Assembly (NCBI RefSeq): GCF_020176955.2
Contig: NZ_JAIUCZ020000015.1
Location: forward strand, 62,001-126,000
Source: Nocardia sp. alder85J
GTDB taxonomy: Bacteria; Actinomycetota; Actinomycetes; Mycobacteriales; Mycobacteriaceae
DNA: 64,000 bases
Reading direction: 5' to 3'
A program made the position numbers and the translations under genes. Below are positions 48,748 through 58,193 of this stretch, piece by piece (within the stretch, counting starts at the first letter, position 1; each line of letters opens with the position of its first letter). Below the pieces are notes generated by a model. The model made no database searches, was not told where the DNA came from, and worked only from the letters and a program-made list of their open reading frames with translations.

Positions 48748-50556
48748 GTGGCCGGCGTTGGTCTCCCGGCCGATACGGCTGCCGATCGCGACGGCTCCGC
48801 ACTGCGGGGCGGGCTCGCGATCATGGCGGCGGGGTGTCGGCGTCATCCGTGGCCGGCGCTGATCGCGCTCGGCTGCGCGTTGATCAACGGCGGTTGTATG
48901 GTGCTGGGCGCCAAGGCGATCGGCTGGTGCACCCAGCACGTGGTGGTCGCCGGTTTCGCCCAGGGCCGGTTCTCCTGGGCCGCCGGCGGTCTCGGCGCCG
49001 CCTATGTCCTCGGCGTGTCGCTGATCCGGGTCGCGACCATCGTCGGCCGGACCGTCGCCACCGGGCTGGTGCAGTACGGTTCCGTCGCGGTGGCGCGCAA
49101 AGCCGTTGTCGCGCACTATCTCCGGCTCGGAGTGGGCTGGCATCGGCGGCGCCGGGCCGGTCATCTGGTGTCGCACGCGGTCTCCGACACCGAGATGACC
49201 TGGGATCCTATGCAGCACTTCCCGTTCGCCGTGGGCATGACCGGCATGTTGATCCTGGTGATGATCGACATCGTCGCCGCGGACGGCTGGCTCGCGGTCG
49301 TCGCGGTCGTCGTCGTGCCCCTGGTGTTCGCCGCGAATCTGGTCTACCAGCGGGTACTGACCCCGCGCGCGCAACGCGCGCAGCGGCGCCGCGCGGAACT
49401 CGGCGCACTGGCCCACGAGGCGATCGAGGGCCGTCAGGTCATCACCACCCTGGGCATCGCCGATCGGGAGATCGCCCTGTTCCGGACGGCGGCGGACGCG
49501 TTGCGCGCCGCCAACATCCGCGTCGGCGGCGCGAGCGCGATCTTCGATCCCGCGATCGAACTGCTGCCGCCGCTGGCCGCGCTGGTGATCCTCGCCGTCG
49601 GGGTCGCCCGCGTCGAGGCCGGCCGGCTCGAGGTCGGTGTCCTGGTGGAGGTCGTCTACCTGCTGATCACCACCGCGATTCCGCTGAACGTGATCGCCCG
49701 CTTCCTCGGCGCGCTGCCGACCGGGGTCGCCGGGCACCGCCGCGTGCGGGAGACCGCGGCCGAGACCGAGGCGCCCCGGCACGGCCGGTGCGATCCACCC
49801 GGCGGCGGGCCGGGCGCGGCGGTCGAACTGGCCGAGGTCGAATTCGGTTACGGCGCTGCGGCGGTGGTGCGCGACATCGCGTTGCGGATCCCACCGGGCG
49901 GGATCGTCGCCGTCGTGGGTCCGACCGGTTCGGGCAAGTCCACCCTGCTGACCGTCGTGGCGCATCTGCTGGAGGCCGGACGGGGCACGGTGCTGCTCGA
50001 CGGGACCGACACCCGCCGCCTCGCACCCGGGGCGCTGCGCCGCGATATCGCGCTGGTCACCCAGAGTGCCTTCCTGTTCACCGGCAGCGTGCGCGCCAAC
50101 GTGACCCTCGGCGCCGCCGCCACCGACGACGCGGTCCGGGCGGCGCTGTACGTGGCCGCCGCCGACGAGTTCGTCGCCGCGCTCCCGGACGGCCCGGACA
50201 CCGTGCTCTCCGAGACGGTCCAGTTGTCCGGCGGGCAGCGCCAGCGGATCGCGTTGGCGCGCGCGGTGTTCCGCGCGCCGCGACTGCTGCTGCTCGACGA
50301 TGCGACCTCCGCGCTCGATCCGGTGGTCGAGCGGATCGTGATCGATCGGCTGCGATGTCGCTACGCCGGTGCGGATCGCCGCACCACGGTGGTGCTCGTC
50401 GGTCATCGGGCCGCGACGGTCGGGCTGGCGGACACCGTCGTCTATCTGGAGGCGGGCCGGATCGTCGCCCACGGACCGCACGACGAGCTGGCCCGGACCG
50501 TGTCCGGCTATCGAGATCTGCTGGGGGCCTACGACACCGCGGACTGTGCGCGGTGA
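48748..50556 (+). CDS. ABC exporter half-transporter 1 (degenerate ATP site)
   Basis: This 602-residue protein has an N-terminal six-helix membrane domain and a C-terminal nucleotide-binding domain with Walker A GPTGSGKST, signature LSGGQ, Walker B LLLLDDATSALD and H-loop VGHR. The catalytic Glu after Walker B is replaced by Asp, as in the degenerate site of heterodimeric exporters. Its stop overlaps the GTG of the partner gene (GTGA). The GTG start at 48748 follows GAGGAGGTGCG. It probably pairs with the next protein to export a lipid, siderophore or toxic compound. Confidence 0.87.
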   Translation: MAGVGLPADTAADRDGSALRGGLAIMAAGCRRHPWPALIALGCALINGGCMVLGAKAIGWCTQHVVVAGFAQGRFSWAAGGLGAAYVLGVSLIRVATIVGRTVATGLVQYGSVAVARKAVVAHYLRLGVGWHRRRRAGHLVSHAVSDTEMTWDPMQHFPFAVGMTGMLILVMIDIVAADGWLAVVAVVVVPLVFAANLVYQRVLTPRAQRAQRRRAELGALAHEAIEGRQVITTLGIADREIALFRTAADALRAANIRVGGASAIFDPAIELLPPLAALVILAVGVARVEAGRLEVGVLVEVVYLLITTAIPLNVIARFLGALPTGVAGHRRVRETAAETEAPRHGRCDPPGGGPGAAVELAEVEFGYGAAAVVRDIALRIPPGGIVAVVGPTGSGKSTLLTVVAHLLEAGRGTVLLDGTDTRRLAPGALRRDIALVTQSAFLFTGSVRANVTLGAAATDDAVRAALYVAAADEFVAALPDGPDTVLSETVQLSGGQRQRIALARAVFRAPRLLLLDDATSALDPVVERIVIDRLRCRYAGADRRTTVVLVGHRAATVGLADTVVYLEAGRIVAHGPHDELARTVSGYRDLLGAYDTADCAR

Positions 50557-52352
50557 GCGCCGACGCCCGTCCCCACGGCACCGTCTCGCTGGTACGGCGG
50601 ATAGCGCGCATCGCGCCGGTGCCGCGCGGCGCGCTGCTGATCGCCGTGGTCCTGGTGGTGGCGGCCGGAGGCGGCCGGATCGTCATTCCGGTCACCATCC
50701 AGTACGCCCTCGACCACGCCCTGCTCGCCCACGTCGATTCCGCCGGCCGCACTCGGATCGTGACCGGCGCGGTCGCTGTGGGCACGACCGCGATCCTGGT
50801 CGCGATGGTGTGCTCGTCGCTGGTGAACCGGCTCGTCATCGGCTTGGTCGAGCGCGCGCTGCTGCACCTGCGGATCGCCGCGTTCACCCGGATCATGCGC
50901 CGCAGCCCGGCCGATCCGGTGATCGCGCCCGGCGGCGATCTCGTCGCGCGCGTCACCAACGATCTCGACATGGTCACCCGCTACGCGCAGTCCGGCGGCG
51001 TCACCCTGGTGCAGAACATCTGCCAGATGGCGCTGGCGCTGATCGTCATGACGGTCTACTCGCCGCCGCTGGCGGTGCTGGTGCTGATCGTCGGCGTCGG
51101 CGTCCCGATCGCCGGGCGCCGGTTGCAGCGGGTGGTGGCGGGCCGCTACGACATCACCCGCCGCCGCAACGGCGAGTTGTACACGAGCCTGCTGGAACTG
51201 CTCACCGGAATCGACACCGTCCGCGGATACGGCATCGAGGAGCGCATGCGTGCGCAGACCGGCGATCGCATCGAGGCGGTGCTGGCCGCGCAGCGCCGCA
51301 CCCTGTGGGCGGTCGGGTTCAACGTGACCATCGGCGAGGTGGCCAGCGGCCTGATCACCACCGCGGTGGTGGTCGCCGGGACCGCGGCGGGTATCGGCTG
51401 GTTGCACGCCAGTGCCGGGGGCATCGTCGCCTTCCTGTTCCTGGTCATCTTCTTCGTCCGCCCGATGCAGTTCGCCGTCACCAGCCTCGCCGACGCCCGC
51501 AACGCGGAGGCCGGATTACGCCGTGTCGCAGTGGTTCTCGACCTGCCGGAGCACAGCCGCCCGATCGGGGAGGTCACCCTGGCCGCCGGCGCCGCTCCGG
51601 TGGAGCTGTCCGGGGTCGAATTCGGCTATGTGCCGGGCAGATCCGTGCTCGGCCCGGTCGACCTGCGGATCCCGGCCGGTCAGCACGTCGCCGTCGTCGG
51701 TGAGACCGGCTGCGGTAAGAGCACTTTCGCGAAACTGATCACCCGGCAACTGATCCCGGACCGGGGCCGGATCACGGTGTGGGGTGCCGGCACCGCCGAA
51801 CTCGGTGACGACGCGCTCGCCCGGCGGGTGGCGATCGTGCCGCAGGACGCGTTCCTGTTCGACCGCAGCATCGAGGAGAACATCGCGCTGGGCCGCGCGG
51901 ACGCGTCGCCCGGGGCGGTGCGGGAGGTCCTCGAACGACTGGAACTCACCGAGTGGATCGACGGCCTGCCCGCCGGGCTGCGCACGCCGGTGGGCCGGCG
52001 GGGTGAGGCGCTGTCGGCGGGGGAGCGGCAACTGGTGGCCCTGGCCCGCACCGCCCTCACCGATCCGGACCTGCTCGTCCTCGACGAGGCGACCAGCGGC
52101 GTGGACGCGGCCACCGATGTGCGGCTGCAACGCGCCCTGCTGCGCATCACCGCCGGCCGCACCACCGTCACCATCGCGCACCGGCTGCACACCGCCGAGA
52201 TCGCCGACCGGATCCTGGTCTTCCACGATGGGCGGGTGGTCGAGGACGGCGCCCACTCGGACCTGCTGGCCCGCGACGGCCGTTACGCCCGGCTGCACGC
52301 GGCGTGGTCGCTGGGTGGCGCCGAGCCCGCGCGCAGCGAGTTGCCCGGCTGA
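50553..52352 (+). CDS. ABC exporter half-transporter 2
   Basis: This 599-residue protein has six membrane helices and a nucleotide-binding domain with Walker A GETGCGKST, Walker B LLVLDEATSG with the catalytic Glu, H-loop IAHR, and a signature altered from LSGGQ to LSAGE. Because a signature pairs with the partner's Walker site, the altered LSAGE faces the partner's degenerate Asp site, and the consensus site is formed by this Walker motif with the partner's LSGGQ. This is the classic asymmetric heterodimer. Start overlaps the partner's stop. Substrate unknown. Confidence 0.87.
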   Translation: MSADARPHGTVSLVRRIARIAPVPRGALLIAVVLVVAAGGGRIVIPVTIQYALDHALLAHVDSAGRTRIVTGAVAVGTTAILVAMVCSSLVNRLVIGLVERALLHLRIAAFTRIMRRSPADPVIAPGGDLVARVTNDLDMVTRYAQSGGVTLVQNICQMALALIVMTVYSPPLAVLVLIVGVGVPIAGRRLQRVVAGRYDITRRRNGELYTSLLELLTGIDTVRGYGIEERMRAQTGDRIEAVLAAQRRTLWAVGFNVTIGEVASGLITTAVVVAGTAAGIGWLHASAGGIVAFLFLVIFFVRPMQFAVTSLADARNAEAGLRRVAVVLDLPEHSRPIGEVTLAAGAAPVELSGVEFGYVPGRSVLGPVDLRIPAGQHVAVVGETGCGKSTFAKLITRQLIPDRGRITVWGAGTAELGDDALARRVAIVPQDAFLFDRSIEENIALGRADASPGAVREVLERLELTEWIDGLPAGLRTPVGRRGEALSAGERQLVALARTALTDPDLLVLDEATSGVDAATDVRLQRALLRITAGRTTVTIAHRLHTAEIADRILVFHDGRVVEDGAHSDLLARDGRYARLHAAWSLGGAEPARSELPG

Positions 52353-52544
52353 GGCTCCCCGGTCCGGATCCGCGTCACCCGTGCAGGCGATCGCCGTTGC
52401 CGGGCCGGCGCAAGGACCGGCCGAACCGGCACCGATCCGGAAGCGGCGCGGGTGTGCGCCGAGAAGCTGCGCACCGGCGGCGGTGTGGTGTCCTGACCGC
52501 GCGCGCCTGCCCCCGGGGCGAGAGGTCCCCGAGGGCCGGTGGGA
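52353..52544 (+). other. Gap with a possible C-terminal gene relic
   Basis: In the 192 bases between the exporter and the converging MmpS-like gene, one frame reads DPEAARVCAEKLRTGGGVVS to a TGA at about 52493-52495, which resembles the end of an aldehyde dehydrogenase or similar enzyme. The evidence is weak and nothing upstream supports a gene. Confidence 0.2.
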
Positions 52545-52916
52545 TCAGCTCGCGGCGGTGCAGCCGACGGAGGAATGCATACCGCGGGTGGTCTGTTCGT
52601 CGCGCACGACACCGTCGATGGTGATGCGGCAGGACAGTGCGCCCAGATCGGAGTTCTCCGCGGAGAGAGCGTAGATCGGGTCGCTGGCCGAATTGTGCAC
52701 CGTGACCTTCCACGGCAGCGGTACGTTGGCGGGGGATTCCGGCTTGTTGCCGTCCTCGTAGTAGTTGATCGTCGTCGCCTGGGCGGCCGATTCCGCCCAG
52801 ATCTCGTACACCACTTCGTGGGATCCGGTGTCGGCCAGGGCAGGACCGGCGACCAGGGCCGACAGGGTGATCGCCGCGGCGGCGATCAGGTACTGGGTTG
52901 CGCGAAACATCGACAT
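52545..52916 (-). CDS. Secreted MmpS-like small protein
   Basis: This 123-residue protein has a signal peptide (YLIAAAAITLSALVAGPALA, cleaved near ALA-DTG) and a mature domain reading HEVVYEIWAESAAQATTINY, NVPLPWKVTVHNSASDPIYA and CRITIDGVVRDEQTTRG, the beta-sandwich pattern of MmpS proteins with two Cys that may form a disulfide. MmpS partners normally sit beside an MmpL transporter; none is here. GAGGACGAC precedes the ATG at 52916. Probably a cell-envelope protein of unknown task. Confidence 0.75.
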   Translation of the reverse strand: MSMFRATQYLIAAAAITLSALVAGPALADTGSHEVVYEIWAESAAQATTINYYEDGNKPESPANVPLPWKVTVHNSASDPIYALSAENSDLGALSCRITIDGVVRDEQTTRGMHSSVGCTAAS

Positions 52917-53110
52917 GTCGTCCTCATCTCGGAATCGTCGGTCTCCGGAGATCGGCTCCGGCAAGCGATCTCGGTGACCGCTGCCCCACATATCGGTGAC
53001 GGGGCAGCAAACCGTTAATCACCGTCGCGAATCGCGGTGACGCGGACCGAACCGTACCGTTGTCGGATGCCCGGAGATGACGATGGAACGACGAGAGGCA
53101 GGGTGATCCG

Positions 53111-54025
53111 ATGACTCGAGGTGACGGGATCCGCGTGGAGCTGGTCGAACGCCTTGTCGCGGTGCAGTTCCCGCACTGGGGCCGGCTGCCGGTCACTCCG
53201 GTGGAACGCGACGGCTGGGACAATCGCACCTTCCGGCTCGGCGACGACATGGCCGTGCGGCTGCCGAGCGCCGCCGAATACGCTCCGGCCGTGCGCAAGG
53301 AGAACCGGTGGTTACCGTGGCTGGCACCCGCGTTGCCGGTGGCGATCCCCACCGTGCTGGCGGTCGGGAAGCCCGGCTTCGGCTACCCGTACCCCTGGTC
53401 GGTGCGCAAGTGGCTGCCCGGTGAGACCGCCGACCGGGCCACCATCGACGACCCGGTCGAATTCGCGGCCGCGGTGGCGGAATTCCTGCGCGCGCTCCAG
53501 GGCTGCGATACCGCGGGCGCTCCGGCGGCCGGTGATCACAGCTTCCATCGCGGCGCGTCCCCGGTCCGCTACGACCAGCAGACCCGGCGGCACCTGGACC
53601 GGCTCGGCGACCGGATCGACACCGCCGCCGCCACCGTCGTCTGGGAGCGGGCCCTGGCCGCCGCCGCCCGGCCGGGCACCCCGGTGTGGTTCCATGGCGA
53701 CCTGGCCGCGGACAACCTGCTGGTCGACGGCGGAAAGCTCACGGCGGTCATCGATTTCGGCCTCTGCGGCATCGGCGACCCGGCCTGCGACCTCACCCTG
53801 GCCTGGACGATGCTGTCCGGTCCCGGCCGGGAAGCCTTCCGTCGCACCGTCGGCGCCGACGACGCGACCTGGGCACGGGCCCGCGGCTGGGCCCTGTGGA
53901 AGGCGCTGCTGAGCCTGGCCGGCGACGATCCCGCCGGCCAGGCGGCGGCCGAGGCCCGGGTCGGCGAGATACTCGCCGACCACGAGCGTTTCGGCAGCGT
54001 CTCCCGACCAGCGGCCGCGCGCTGA
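53111..54025 (+). CDS. Aminoglycoside phosphotransferase (APH)-family kinase
   Basis: This 304-residue protein has the kinase-like fold with DGWDNRTFRLGDDMAVRLPS at the N-lobe, the catalytic loop WFHGDLAADNLLV (Asp and Asn) and IDFGLCGIGDPACDL as the DFG equivalent. It matches chromosomal APH-like proteins common in Nocardia and Streptomyces, which phosphorylate small molecules and only sometimes give drug resistance. It is monocistronic, and its stop is eight bases from the stop of the converging monooxygenase. Resistance should not be assumed. Confidence 0.85.
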   Translation: MTRGDGIRVELVERLVAVQFPHWGRLPVTPVERDGWDNRTFRLGDDMAVRLPSAAEYAPAVRKENRWLPWLAPALPVAIPTVLAVGKPGFGYPYPWSVRKWLPGETADRATIDDPVEFAAAVAEFLRALQGCDTAGAPAAGDHSFHRGASPVRYDQQTRRHLDRLGDRIDTAAATVVWERALAAAARPGTPVWFHGDLAADNLLVDGGKLTAVIDFGLCGIGDPACDLTLAWTMLSGPGREAFRRTVGADDATWARARGWALWKALLSLAGDDPAGQAAAEARVGEILADHERFGSVSRPAAAR

Positions 54026-54033
54026 ACCGCCGG

Positions 54034-55521
54034 TCACCGGGCCGGTTGCGGCCGCGCGGGTGACCAGATCGCGTGGGCGTAATGTGCTCGCAGCGACGGG
54101 GATTCGTGTGATGGCGAGGTGGCGGCCGCGGGGGTGTCCTGGTCCTCGAAATAGAGATCACGGCCCACCGCGTCGGTCAGGCGGGGAATGGCGTGGGCGA
54201 GGCTCTGGGCGTCGCCGATCGGGTAGCCGAAGCTGAGATGCGCCGCCGCGGAGAACACGTGGATCCGGCCGACCCACGGCGCCTGCCCCGGATGTTTCTC
54301 CAGGAGCTGGAAGCCGTTGCCGAGGTACGGGGTTCGGGCCAGGGCGGCGTCGGTGAGATCGCCGTCGGGCCGGAACCGGTCGGCCCACAGCGCGATATCG
54401 TCCGCGATCGAGCGCAGTTCGGCGCGGGTGCGCGGGTCGTACTGGTATCCGGTTCCGGCGATGACGAAATCGACCACGTGCGTGCCGTCGGCCGCCTCGA
54501 GCACCACGCGGCCGTCCTCGGCTCGCGCCGTCCGCAGGGGCGCGTTGAGGTGGATGTGGAAGCCGTCGAAGGCGGTGGCCCGGGTGACCGAGTGCAGCGG
54601 GACGCTGCGACCGGCGCGGGCGGCGAGCACCTTCTGCCGCCAGCGGGCGGCGTCGCCGCGGCGGTGGTAGTTGTTCCGAGCGCCGATGCCGGGGCCGCCG
54701 AAGCCGCCGGGCCCCTGCACGATCAGGTCGTACCGCCGGGCGAACAGGTGGACCGCCGCCGCACCGGCCTCCAGCGCCGCGGCGGCCGCGTCGAAAGCCG
54801 AAGCGGCGGCGCCGATCACGGCGACCGTCCGGCCGGACAGCGCGGCGTAGTCGAGGGGCCGGCCGGTGTGCGCGAGCAGCGCCGGGGGCAGGCCGTCGAG
54901 TTCGGCCGGCAGGTTCGGGCCGCCGGTGCCTTCGACGCCGTTGGCCAGCACCAGTTTCCGGGTGGACTCCCGGACCGTGGACTCGGCGCCGTCCGGGCGC
55001 GTGACGGTGAAGGTCAGGTCCAGGCGGCCGCTGGCCGGGGTGATGTCGGTCAGGCGCGTGTGGTGCCGGACCGGCACCCGGAGGTGGCGTTGGATCCATT
55101 CCAGATAGGCGGCCCACTCCAGGCGCGGGACGCGCGGCAGGTCGGCGTAGGCCCGCTCGCCGTGGACCGCCTCGTACCACGCCTGGAATCCCAGTTCGGG
55201 GAAACCGAATTCGGGCTCGGGCCAGTTCTTCGGGGTCCGCAGCTCGGTCATCCGCGCGATCGTGGTCCACGCTCCGGTGCGGCCCGGCGGCGCGGCGTCG
55301 ACGACGGCCACCCGGCCGATGCCCGCGCGTCGCAACGCGAATCCGATGCCGAGCCCGGCCTGGCCCGCACCCACCACCACGACGTCGTGATCCGTCGCGC
55401 CCGGCCGGACCCAGTTCGCCGGGTCGGGGCCGAAGTGCCGCAGCACCCGGGCGGCGTATTCGTCGACAGCTGTATTCTCTTGCACCACAGCACAATCCAT
55501 TTCGTTCGAGATACCGGTCAC
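54034..55521 (-). CDS. FAD/NAD(P)-dependent monooxygenase
   Basis: This 495-residue flavoprotein has two dinucleotide folds: DVVVVGAGQAGLGIGFALRR for FAD (about residues 46-65) and TVAVIGAAASAFDAAAAALE for NAD(P)H, with WTTIARMTELRTPKNWPEPE between. It resembles single-component flavin N- or S-oxygenases and Baeyer-Villiger-like enzymes. It ends the minus-strand run behind a sulfonate-type importer and a CopC-CopD gene, so oxidation of an imported organosulfur or amine compound is plausible. The GTG at 55521 is uncertain; an ATG at 55500 is an alternative. Confidence 0.83.
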   Translation of the reverse strand: MTGISNEMDCAVVQENTAVDEYAARVLRHFGPDPANWVRPGATDHDVVVVGAGQAGLGIGFALRRAGIGRVAVVDAAPPGRTGAWTTIARMTELRTPKNWPEPEFGFPELGFQAWYEAVHGERAYADLPRVPRLEWAAYLEWIQRHLRVPVRHHTRLTDITPASGRLDLTFTVTRPDGAESTVRESTRKLVLANGVEGTGGPNLPAELDGLPPALLAHTGRPLDYAALSGRTVAVIGAAASAFDAAAAALEAGAAAVHLFARRYDLIVQGPGGFGGPGIGARNNYHRRGDAARWRQKVLAARAGRSVPLHSVTRATAFDGFHIHLNAPLRTARAEDGRVVLEAADGTHVVDFVIAGTGYQYDPRTRAELRSIADDIALWADRFRPDGDLTDAALARTPYLGNGFQLLEKHPGQAPWVGRIHVFSAAAHLSFGYPIGDAQSLAHAIPRLTDAVGRDLYFEDQDTPAAATSPSHESPSLRAHYAHAIWSPARPQPAR

Positions 55522-55557
55522 CGGGTGGTTCCCGGTCCGCGTAAACCGTTCCCCGGC

Positions 55558-57192
55558 TCACAACACCTTGTAGAAGAACGAGGCCAGCCTCGGCCCCTGC
55601 CCGTCGTCGAACCGGACGGTGACCCGCCACTGCCCGGCCGCCGGGACGATCAGCCGGTCGCTGCGCCACACCAGCGCGCCGTCGCGTGGCACCGGCGGGG
55701 TCAGCGCCACCGGAAGTCGCGCGACATTCGCCGACACCGACGACAGGTCCACACTCACCGTCGCGGAATCCGGCCGTGCCGCAACCGTGCTCGCGGGAAC
55801 GTAGGTGAGGGTGAGCTGTTGCGGACCGTGCCGGATCGAGTCGATGCCGATGTGCAGGCGTTGCGCGGGACCGAAATCCAGCGCGGTGGCGATATCGGTG
55901 GTGTAGACGTCCTTCGCCGGCGCCAGCGTGGTCAGCACCGAGGTCAGGGCCAGCGCCAGCACGGCGAGCCCGGCCTCCGGGAGCAGGGTCCACGGTCGCC
56001 CCTCCCTCGGTGAAATACGGCGGAACCAGCGATAACTCAGGTAGCCGAACCCGGCGACGGCCACGGCGAGCAGGGCCTTGGCGACGAGGACCAGCCCGTA
56101 GGTCGTGTGCACCAGCGCGGCCGGTGGCCGCACCTGCACCACCGCGAGCGTCACCCCGCCGGTCACCGCCGCGGCGACGTGCCCCACGGCGACCGCGTGC
56201 CAGCGCCGCAGGTGCGGCGCCCCGCGCGGCACGAGCGCGATCACCGCCACGCCACCGAGCCAGACCGTGACGCCGTACACGTGCAGCAGCGTGCCGGTGA
56301 AGGTCCACGGCCCGCCCCGGAACGAGCCGCCGTGGCCGTCCAGGGTCACCGCGAGGATCGCGGTGATCGCCTGCGCCGCAGCGATTGCCGCCACTGCCCG
56401 GCCGTACCGTGCGGGTACCGCCGGGGCCACGATCGCCACGACCACCGCGACCGCGAGCGCGATACCGTGCGGGGCGCCGAGCACCGTCCGCGCGCTCGCG
56501 GCCGACAGCCCCGCCGGTCCGGACTGCTGAGTCACGAGAACCAGGAAACGACAGGCGAATCCGAGCAGGAACACCCCGGATCCGATGCGGTGCACCGTCC
56601 GGAACCGCGCGGTGCGCGCGGCCGCGGGCCACGCCCAGCGCGCCGCCGCCCACAGGCCCGCCGACAGCAGCAGCCCGAGATAGGTGAGCCCCTTGCTCGG
56701 ATAGTCCAGGTAGCGTTCGGTTCCCGGCGTGGCCGTGGTGGCGAACCGTCCCGGCGCGGTGGTGGCGCCCACGGTGAACTGGAGCGACAGCGACACCACA
56801 TGGGTGTCGGCCGACACCACTCGGGCGGTGGCCAGGTAGGCCCCGTCCGGCAGTGTCCGGGCTGGGGTCAGCACCACCCGCCGCCGCCCGTCGTCGAGCG
56901 CGGCCGCCGTGAGCTCGAATCGTGTTCCGCCGCTGTCGATCAGCTGCGCCGAACCGGGGACCAGCGTGACCGGTTCGGCGAGCTGCAACTGCAACCGGCT
57001 CGGCGGCCGGTCCACGTGGGTCCCGTTGTCCGGTGTGGTCGACACCAGCACCGCGTGCGCCGAAGCGACACCGGCCGCCCATACCGGACCCGCCACGGCG
57101 AGCAGGACGACCAGGCACCAGCGCCACCTACGGACGGCCGGCACGACCACGCCGCCGGATCGGCGCCGCTCCCGCGACGGGCGGGCGGGCAC
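55558..57192 (-). CDS. CopC-CopD fusion copper protein (YcnJ-like)
   Basis: This 544-residue protein has a signal peptide ending VASA, followed directly by HAVLVSTTPDNG, so cleavage would expose the N-terminal His used by CopC to bind Cu(II). The CopC domain (RLQLQLAEPVTLVPGSAQLI, SADTHVVSLSLQFTV) is joined to a multi-helix CopD domain and a soluble C-terminal YtkA-like domain (PAAGQWRVTVRF). Such fusions take up copper across the membrane. Its place inside a sulfonate-type ABC operon is unusual. It starts 86 bases after the second binding protein. Confidence 0.85.
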   Translation of the reverse strand: MPARPSRERRRSGGVVVPAVRRWRWCLVVLLAVAGPVWAAGVASAHAVLVSTTPDNGTHVDRPPSRLQLQLAEPVTLVPGSAQLIDSGGTRFELTAAALDDGRRRVVLTPARTLPDGAYLATARVVSADTHVVSLSLQFTVGATTAPGRFATTATPGTERYLDYPSKGLTYLGLLLSAGLWAAARWAWPAAARTARFRTVHRIGSGVFLLGFACRFLVLVTQQSGPAGLSAASARTVLGAPHGIALAVAVVVAIVAPAVPARYGRAVAAIAAAQAITAILAVTLDGHGGSFRGGPWTFTGTLLHVYGVTVWLGGVAVIALVPRGAPHLRRWHAVAVGHVAAAVTGGVTLAVVQVRPPAALVHTTYGLVLVAKALLAVAVAGFGYLSYRWFRRISPREGRPWTLLPEAGLAVLALALTSVLTTLAPAKDVYTTDIATALDFGPAQRLHIGIDSIRHGPQQLTLTYVPASTVAARPDSATVSVDLSSVSANVARLPVALTPPVPRDGALVWRSDRLIVPAAGQWRVTVRFDDGQGPRLASFFYKVL

Positions 57193-57278
57193 GGGCCGCA
57201 GTGGCGGACGGCCGCCGCCGCTCGTGAATGCTGTTCTCGTTCATCCTGTTCCGCAGGTCGTGGGTCTCGCACCCGGTG

Positions 57279-58193
57279 TCATTTGGCGTCGGCCGCGGTG
57301 ACCGGGATGTCGGCGCCGTGGAAGGTCGTCCGCACGAACTGCGCCAACTGCGGGCTCTCCAGCGCGTGGGTGAGCTCCAGCACCCGCGCATCCCCGGCCA
57401 GCCGCGCCGGTGCGACCAGGACGTGCGCGTACGGGTTCGCGGGCCCCGGTTCGAGGGCGAGCGCGTCCTTCGCCGGTTGCAGGCCGATCGACGCCGCCTG
57501 CTCCGGGCTGAGCACCACCGCGTCGTAGCTGTCGTAGATGGATCGCAGATCCTGGTCGAGATTCAGGGCCAGCAGCGACAGGTGCCGTGCCGAGTCCAGC
57601 ACGTTGCCCTGGCCGATGGTCAGATCTCCGGCGGTGGTGCCGCCGAACGGACGATCCAGCCGCACCACACCCGCGCTCTGCAAGAGATAGAGCCCCCGCG
57701 CGAAACCGGTCGGCGTCGCCGGAAGCACCACCTGGGAACCGTGCGGCAGGCCGGTGCCGCTGATCTGGTCCTGCACCAGCCCCACGTGGACCCAGCTGGA
57801 GTTGTCCTTCAGGTCCCGCCATTTCGACGAATAGAGCCCGTAAGGAACGGCATTCACCTTCGAGACGATGCTCAGATCGTTGTAGGAGTGCTGCTGCCGG
57901 TCGGCCTCGAACGCCGGAATGTGCTGGAAGTAGGCGAGATCGCCCTGTCCGGCGGCGAGTTTCGCATTGCTGTCCGCGCCGGCCGTGACCAACCGGACCT
58001 GCACCGTGGCCGGCAGCAGATGCTGGACCGCGTACTCCAGGATGGTCCGATCGTCACCGGCGTCCACGTAGACCACGAGCGCGCCCCCGCCCGCGTTCGG
58101 CACGGCCGTGTCCTGAACCACTTTCGTGTCCGACCCGCAGCCGGCCGTGGCGAGGAGTATCGCCACGGCGGCTGCGGCGAGCCGCCACCTCAC
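57279..58193 (-). CDS. NlpA/MetQ-type substrate-binding lipoprotein
   Basis: This 304-residue protein has a lipoprotein signal with lipobox LATAGC (Cys19) and the NlpA pattern: KLAAGQGDLAYFQHIPAFEA, NAVPYGLYSSKWRDLKD and VVLPATPTGFARGLYLLQSA. NlpA proteins deliver methionine or related sulfur compounds to MetNI-type importers, but here the adjacent permease and ATPase are of the sulfonate/taurine type. The GTG start at 58193 overlaps the permease stop (GTGA). It may widen the ligand range of the importer. Confidence 0.82.
   Translation of the reverse strand: MRWRLAAAAVAILLATAGCGSDTKVVQDTAVPNAGGGALVVYVDAGDDRTILEYAVQHLLPATVQVRLVTAGADSNAKLAAGQGDLAYFQHIPAFEADRQQHSYNDLSIVSKVNAVPYGLYSSKWRDLKDNSSWVHVGLVQDQISGTGLPHGSQVVLPATPTGFARGLYLLQSAGVVRLDRPFGGTTAGDLTIGQGNVLDSARHLSLLALNLDQDLRSIYDSYDAVVLSPEQAASIGLQPAKDALALEPGPANPYAHVLVAPARLAGDARVLELTHALESPQLAQFVRTTFHGADIPVTAADAK

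Noticed and set aside
47230..52352. Very long open frames, including one extending the DszC-like gene upstream past 50 kb on the minus strand and one of 1205 codons across both ABC genes
   Set aside because: They are low-complexity Arg/Gly/Pro/Ala frames produced by high GC on the strand or frame opposite real genes; the real genes have family motifs and ribosome sites.
53111..54025. Antibiotic resistance by the APH-type protein
   Set aside because: Only the general kinase-fold motifs are visible; most chromosomal members of this family are not resistance enzymes.
54158..57127. A 989-codon minus-strand frame across the monooxygenase and CopC-CopD genes
   Set aside because: It overlaps two genes with clear domains in another frame and reads as Arg/Gly-rich filler.
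57239..57282. A short frame overlapping the stop of the NlpA-type gene (MTPGARPTTCGTG)
   Set aside because: Thirteen codons without a ribosome site or conservation evidence.
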